Below the pieces are notes generated by a model that did not search any database, was not told the DNA's origin, and saw only the letters and a list, made by a program, of their open reading frames with translations. 64,000 nt of DNA from Mytilisepta virgata. Taxonomy: Eukaryota > Mollusca > Bivalvia > Mytilida > Mytilidae. Of this stretch, positions 59,945 to 64,000 are shown in pieces. Each line of letters starts with the position of its first letter. Position 1 is the stretch's first letter. The position numbers and the translations under genes were made by a program. The DNA lies in contig CM051516.1 in the NCBI GenBank assembly GCA_028015205.1, positions 52,084,230 to 52,148,229 on the forward strand, given 5' to 3'.

Positions 59945-61025
59945 TGGTCTTATGAGCTGATTAACAGCAATTAGAAAATTAATATTAAGTTGATTAGAAA
60001 ATTTTGTATGATCTTCAACGGCAATAATTATCAGTAAAGAGGGGATGATTAAGTCCAGTGAGCTGATTAACGGCAATTAGGAAATAATTAAAAGTTGATA
60101 AGTTAGATCTTTCTCTGCCGACCCTTCTGTTGTGCAAGCTGACCACCAAGTTTTGGTTGACGCTTGATAAAATGTATCAACAAAACGTTCCAAATTTTTC
60201 TCTATAAATACATAAAACAAATGAACGTTCTCTATATACTGCGCCATTATGTATCAAAGACAGTTATGTCAGAAGATAAAAAATGATTTTGTCTTAATTC
60301 TCTACGTTCAAAATTGAAAAAAAATATCTGCACTTGGCTTTGGGCCTGCAACTTTTAACAAAAAAGTCACCGAATCACCTAAAAATTTAAACATTTTCTT
60401 CTTATTTGCAACCTCATGTGAATACTCCAAGTAATCGCAAATTCATGGATAATTTTGTAGTTAAGTCGTCCGCTGTTGTAATATGAAACTACTCTGTGAC
60501 ATTTTTATTATTGCACAAGTTGTGAATTCTCTTCGCCTCTTGTTGGGATGCAATGAAAAAAGAAAAGAGTGCGGTTTCTCCAAGATGAATCTGATTAAGA
60601 CAGACATTCGCAGCAACTTGGTAAAAATAACCCTTGAAAACTTCTTACGAATAAGTTTTTACAAGAAATTAATTTAAAGTTGATTAGTAAGATCTATCTA
60701 TGTCGACATTTATGTAATGCAAGCTTTGGCTTACGCTTGATAAAGTGTTACTCTTTTCAAAGTTCCAATTTTTTCTTTATAAATGCATCAACCTGAGCCG
60801 ATCCCTCCCCAAGGCTTCATATATACTGCTCAGTTGTTTATCAAACAGTTATGTCGGAACTTTTTAAATTCTCCTCCGTCAAAGACGACAAAATTATCTG
60901 TATTTGGCTTTAAGCCTGCAACTTTAGACAAATATGTCAGTGAACCACCAACAAATTCAAACGTTAGCGTCGAAGTGTTGCATCTCATGTAAAGACTCCA
61001 AATAAACGTTAATTCATGAATACTT
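59945..61025 (+). repeat. direct segmental duplication (two diverged copies of about 380 bp)
   Basis: Copy 1 about 60,085-60,470, copy 2 about 60,665-61,020, repeat offset near 580 bp. Shared blocks: gacgcttgataaa / tacgcttgataaa, cagttatgtc, ggctttgggcctgcaacttt / ggctttaagcctgcaacttt, aacctcatgtgaatactcca / catctcatgtaaagactcca and aattcatggat. A smaller 45-bp pair, gagctgattaac(a/g)gcaatt, lies at 59,955 and 60,060. Copy 2 is open over 70 codons, copy 1 is not; function unknown. Confidence 0.75.
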
Positions 61026-62850
61026 TGGCCGTGCGTTGTTTCCGTCCAGGATGGGGAAACAACATAGTTTTATCTTGTGTTTCTAATAATCCAATTTAAA
61101 TTCTGACAATTCCATCCTTTTTGAATCTCGGATATTGTTTCAAATTATTTGTCTTCTTTTTGGGTAGAGTTAGTATGAGATTAATCAAGAAATTTTTCTT
61201 ATGCTAAGTCTCAGTTTCAAGATCTTCTAAGGTTTATTACAGTGTTAGGGACTTGGTTCAGTTGGCTCTGCGGTCTACTTCTACATAACCATCTGTTGCA
61301 GTGGTTGTGAAAAAAACTACGTGTATCACCTGTCAGTACTGTTGAGTGTGAGTGGAAACAATATTCAAACTGGATCTAAGGGTGGCATGAGTTTTAAAAG
61401 GAGCCACAACAGTACTTGAGATGGATGTGGAATTGTGCAGTTTTTATTCCTTTAGGACATACGTATGTAAAGCGTCGAGTTTTACATTGAGAAATCAGTC
61501 GCAGAAATATGTGAGAAACACATCTTTACCGATATGAAAATAAACCAATAAATATCGGTGGAAAAAAATAAATTGTCTACTAATTTAAACCAATTTTAAA
61601 AATATGGAACATAATTGATGCAACCATGTGACGAACAAAAAAAAAATAGCCGTTAGTGATTATAGCCTTTGAAATATAAGACGGACCACCTATCCAAAGA
61701 ATACTGAGAAATTAATTACAGGAAATATGTTGAGCTTATTAGAGATGTTTACAGAAGTTTCACATGAAAGGCGATATCAGAATATAAAACCGAATTTCAA
61801 ACTGATTTATTACAAGATTGATTGATTGATTCGATTTAAAATCACGTTAACTAAACTTGAATTCCCAATCCAAACAACAACTATTACTAATTGTAATAAC
61901 CCCCGTCCTTCCATTTCCATACTATGCCCAAATATAAAATGCAACGAATGTAGGTTTGACTGCACACAGCAACTTTAAATATAGTAATTAGGTAAAGCAG
62001 TACACTTAATATTCAAGAATTTGGTGATTTATAAATTATATAGCTGTATCTCAGCGAAGCAAATAAAAATCCATGTAAAATAAGAATGACCAGACAGCTA
62101 TCTAGGAATGTTATAAGAATCGATCGTTCAATTTGGAATATTGTAATAAAAAGAATCTGATCGATCTCATCACGAAAGACAAGAATTGACACTATCATCC
62201 AGACAGTTTTTAAACTCGCTTGTCATATCTGATTAATTACACAAACAAAATAGCAAGCTGTTGATGACTCTACACTTTAATCTAGAAAATCACCGACAGC
62301 ATGCCCGTGATTAATATATTCAAAAGTTGTTTGTCAATTCGTATATTATTTGATCAAGATAAGAAAGAGTCAATCATCTAAAAGAGTTTACTTCAGTTTT
62401 TTAAACAAAATGACACCTTCGTCTTACACGCAGCTGTTCTCAGATCGAAACTTATTGTCTCGTACCGAAATATTACTTGAATATCAGCAAAAGAAAACCA
62501 AACCAATAAGATGAGAGTGAAGTACGTGTGATAAAAATACAAAGACAGTGAAAATTCGCAATAACTTACTTGAAGAACAAATATCACAAACAGCAAGCAT
62601 CTCCTGTTTTGTAAGTAGTGTGTGCGAAATTGTATGGTCTAAATGTGACTAAAAATCTGTCTTTTTCATTGATGCTAAAGGAGGAATACTTTAGGGAAAC
62701 CTATTGACGTAAATATAGTGACATACAAACGTAATAATTGAAATTTCATTAGCGAATTAGGATATTTTCTAAGGCAAGGAAACAGTAGCATTACTTACAC
62801 TCACAATAATGATACACAATGCCAAGCCCAAATGAACAACACAAATAACA
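61025..62850. other. no recognised gene
   Basis: AT-rich intergenic sequence; short frames on both strands without family resemblance. Confidence 0.5.
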
Positions 62851-62854
62851 AATA

Positions 62855-63680
62855 ATTGATTGATTGTTTGTTTGCTAAACGTCAACCGGAAAATATTTCA
62901 TACTTCTTCAGTTCAACAATTTATCAAACAATTCAAGTAGGTGTGGGACGGGACTCAAATAGGGAACCAGTTTTGACTGCCACTTTAAAAACATGATGGC
63001 TAGATAGGTGCGGATAATTTAGCCTTCTGTAGCGGCCATCAGCTACAGAAGGGGTCTTTAGTGTGCAGAAAGTGCGATTCTCAAAACACTTTACCCACTA
63101 TGGTCCGCGGTTAAGCTTTACGTATTATGATATGACAACCGCCCAACGAGAGGGTCTCTCCTATCCGCCAACTGGGACAAGACGCGCAATTGTTTTCCTG
63201 TTACAGAAGTCATGATAGGCTGCCATTATGTCTGTTAGTGTCATTGAGCCTAGGTAGATGGCGCAAAACAATCGCCTACACTAAAACATATACAGTTAGA
63301 ATTTCGGAGTTTGATGTCAGATTACTTTTTACGTAATTTGACAAATCAAGAGCCATGGTTAAAATTCTCTTTCTGCAAAGCAAAATGTGCCTCTTTCATG
63401 CCCTCCATGTAGATTTTTTAAGGTTATTTATTTAATCCTTTCAAACTTTCTTTGACAAATGTCTCAGGTAAATACAGATTTTAAACAACACTAGTTTTCC
63501 AGTTATCATGATTGGTTTTGTTACAGTAGGTCCATATATCATGGTGCAATAATATTTTTTGTGGACTTCTTCTGTATCACCCAGGTCAAACTTTATTGCA
63601 GGTCTTGATCTACCTGGGAACGCACTATGCAGCTCTGTGGGTTGGGCTCCTGTGATCTGTCACAGGTACCTAGCCAATAA
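62855..63680 (+). repeat. dispersed repeat B copy, interrupted
   Basis: Starts tgtttgtttgctaaacgtca, with caacaatttatcaaacaatt, gaaccagttttgactgccac, tatgacaaccgcccaacgag and ctatccgccaactggga at 63,177. The expected next block (acgcgctaagcagctctg-like) appears only at about 63,620 (acgcactatgcagctctgtg), so roughly 430 bp of other sequence splits the copy. Confidence 0.7.
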
Positions 63681-64000
63681 CAAACAATAAAAACAATCGT
63701 CGAATAAAAGGAAAACATCATAGAGATAACCACAGTAAAGTGGAAGTATTATATTTAGATGTTCTCGATCCATACGAGTTTCTTTTCGAAATATTCTAGG
63801 TAACAGTTTCAATCCTGATATCTAGAACAGATCAAAGGAGGAGTGAGACTGGGATATATCGACTACCATCATTGAGATATATATTATATAGTTAGTGTAG
63901 CAAAATTTGTATAGCAAGTCTTCAATTAATATTTCTATTGCACAAAAGTCTTAAAATAGTATAACCAATTTCATCGATAAGGTACAGCTGATATTTCAGT

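Noticed and set aside
62565..62620. Possible signal-peptide exon on the minus strand ending in gtaagt
   Set aside because: No in-frame ATG before an upstream stop and no other exon to join.

Overview
The window is animal nuclear DNA, most likely from a bivalve mollusc and probably a mytilid mussel. The evidence is AT-rich non-coding DNA, multi-exon genes with GT-AG introns of 0.3-3 kb, and a dense load of short dispersed elements of the kind found in bivalve genomes: tRNA-headed SINEs, foldback MITEs, repeats bounded by 'gctcacctgg', and tails of a retroelement with a GIPMGTNC-type reverse transcriptase. The species is an inference; no marker gene fixes it.

Only two host genes can be assembled with confidence. 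Both encode organic cation/anion transporter-like (SLC22, major facilitator superfamily) membrane proteins. One lies on the minus strand (ATG at 4,642, running off the left edge after six exons, last visible base 178). The other is complete on the plus strand (ATG at 30,425, stop ending at 40,797, ten exons, 580 codons). All splice phases agree, and five of the six exons that can be compared have identical lengths. They are therefore paralogues arranged head to head, about 25.8 kb apart, and the DNA between them holds only repeats and unrecognised AT-rich sequence. Exon 6 of the plus gene has had its 3' end and splice donor copied four times in tandem (36,811-37,140). A single good candidate exon of an unrecognised gene sits at 51,491-51,619.

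The region 51,755-58,840 is foreign in character: visibly GC-richer, with the degraded genes of a Polinton/Maverick (adintovirus-like) element. These are a conserved membrane-hairpin protein, an adenovirus-X-like protein and a fragment of another conserved structural protein (minus strand), a phospholipase-A2-like segment and a DDE integrase (plus strand), and a protein-primed family B DNA polymerase (minus strand). All carry frameshifts or stops. A 2-kb element with about 400-bp inverted repeats (53,803-55,778) sits exactly where both the integrase and the polymerase break off. The remnant is bounded by a 16-bp perfect inverted repeat and flanked by fragments of a reverse-transcriptase element, one of which carries an altered YIDD box.

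The rest is intronic or intergenic and populated by non-autonomous elements: a pair of TAA-flanked Harbinger-like MITEs, a CAGGG-ended hAT-like element nested in 'gctcacctgg' repeats, a minisatellite-carrying element in intron 1 of the plus gene with phased poly-G tracts, several foldbacks, two SINEs, and tandem or segmental duplications (including 60.1-61.0 kb). No rRNA, true tRNA gene, CRISPR array or prokaryotic feature was seen.
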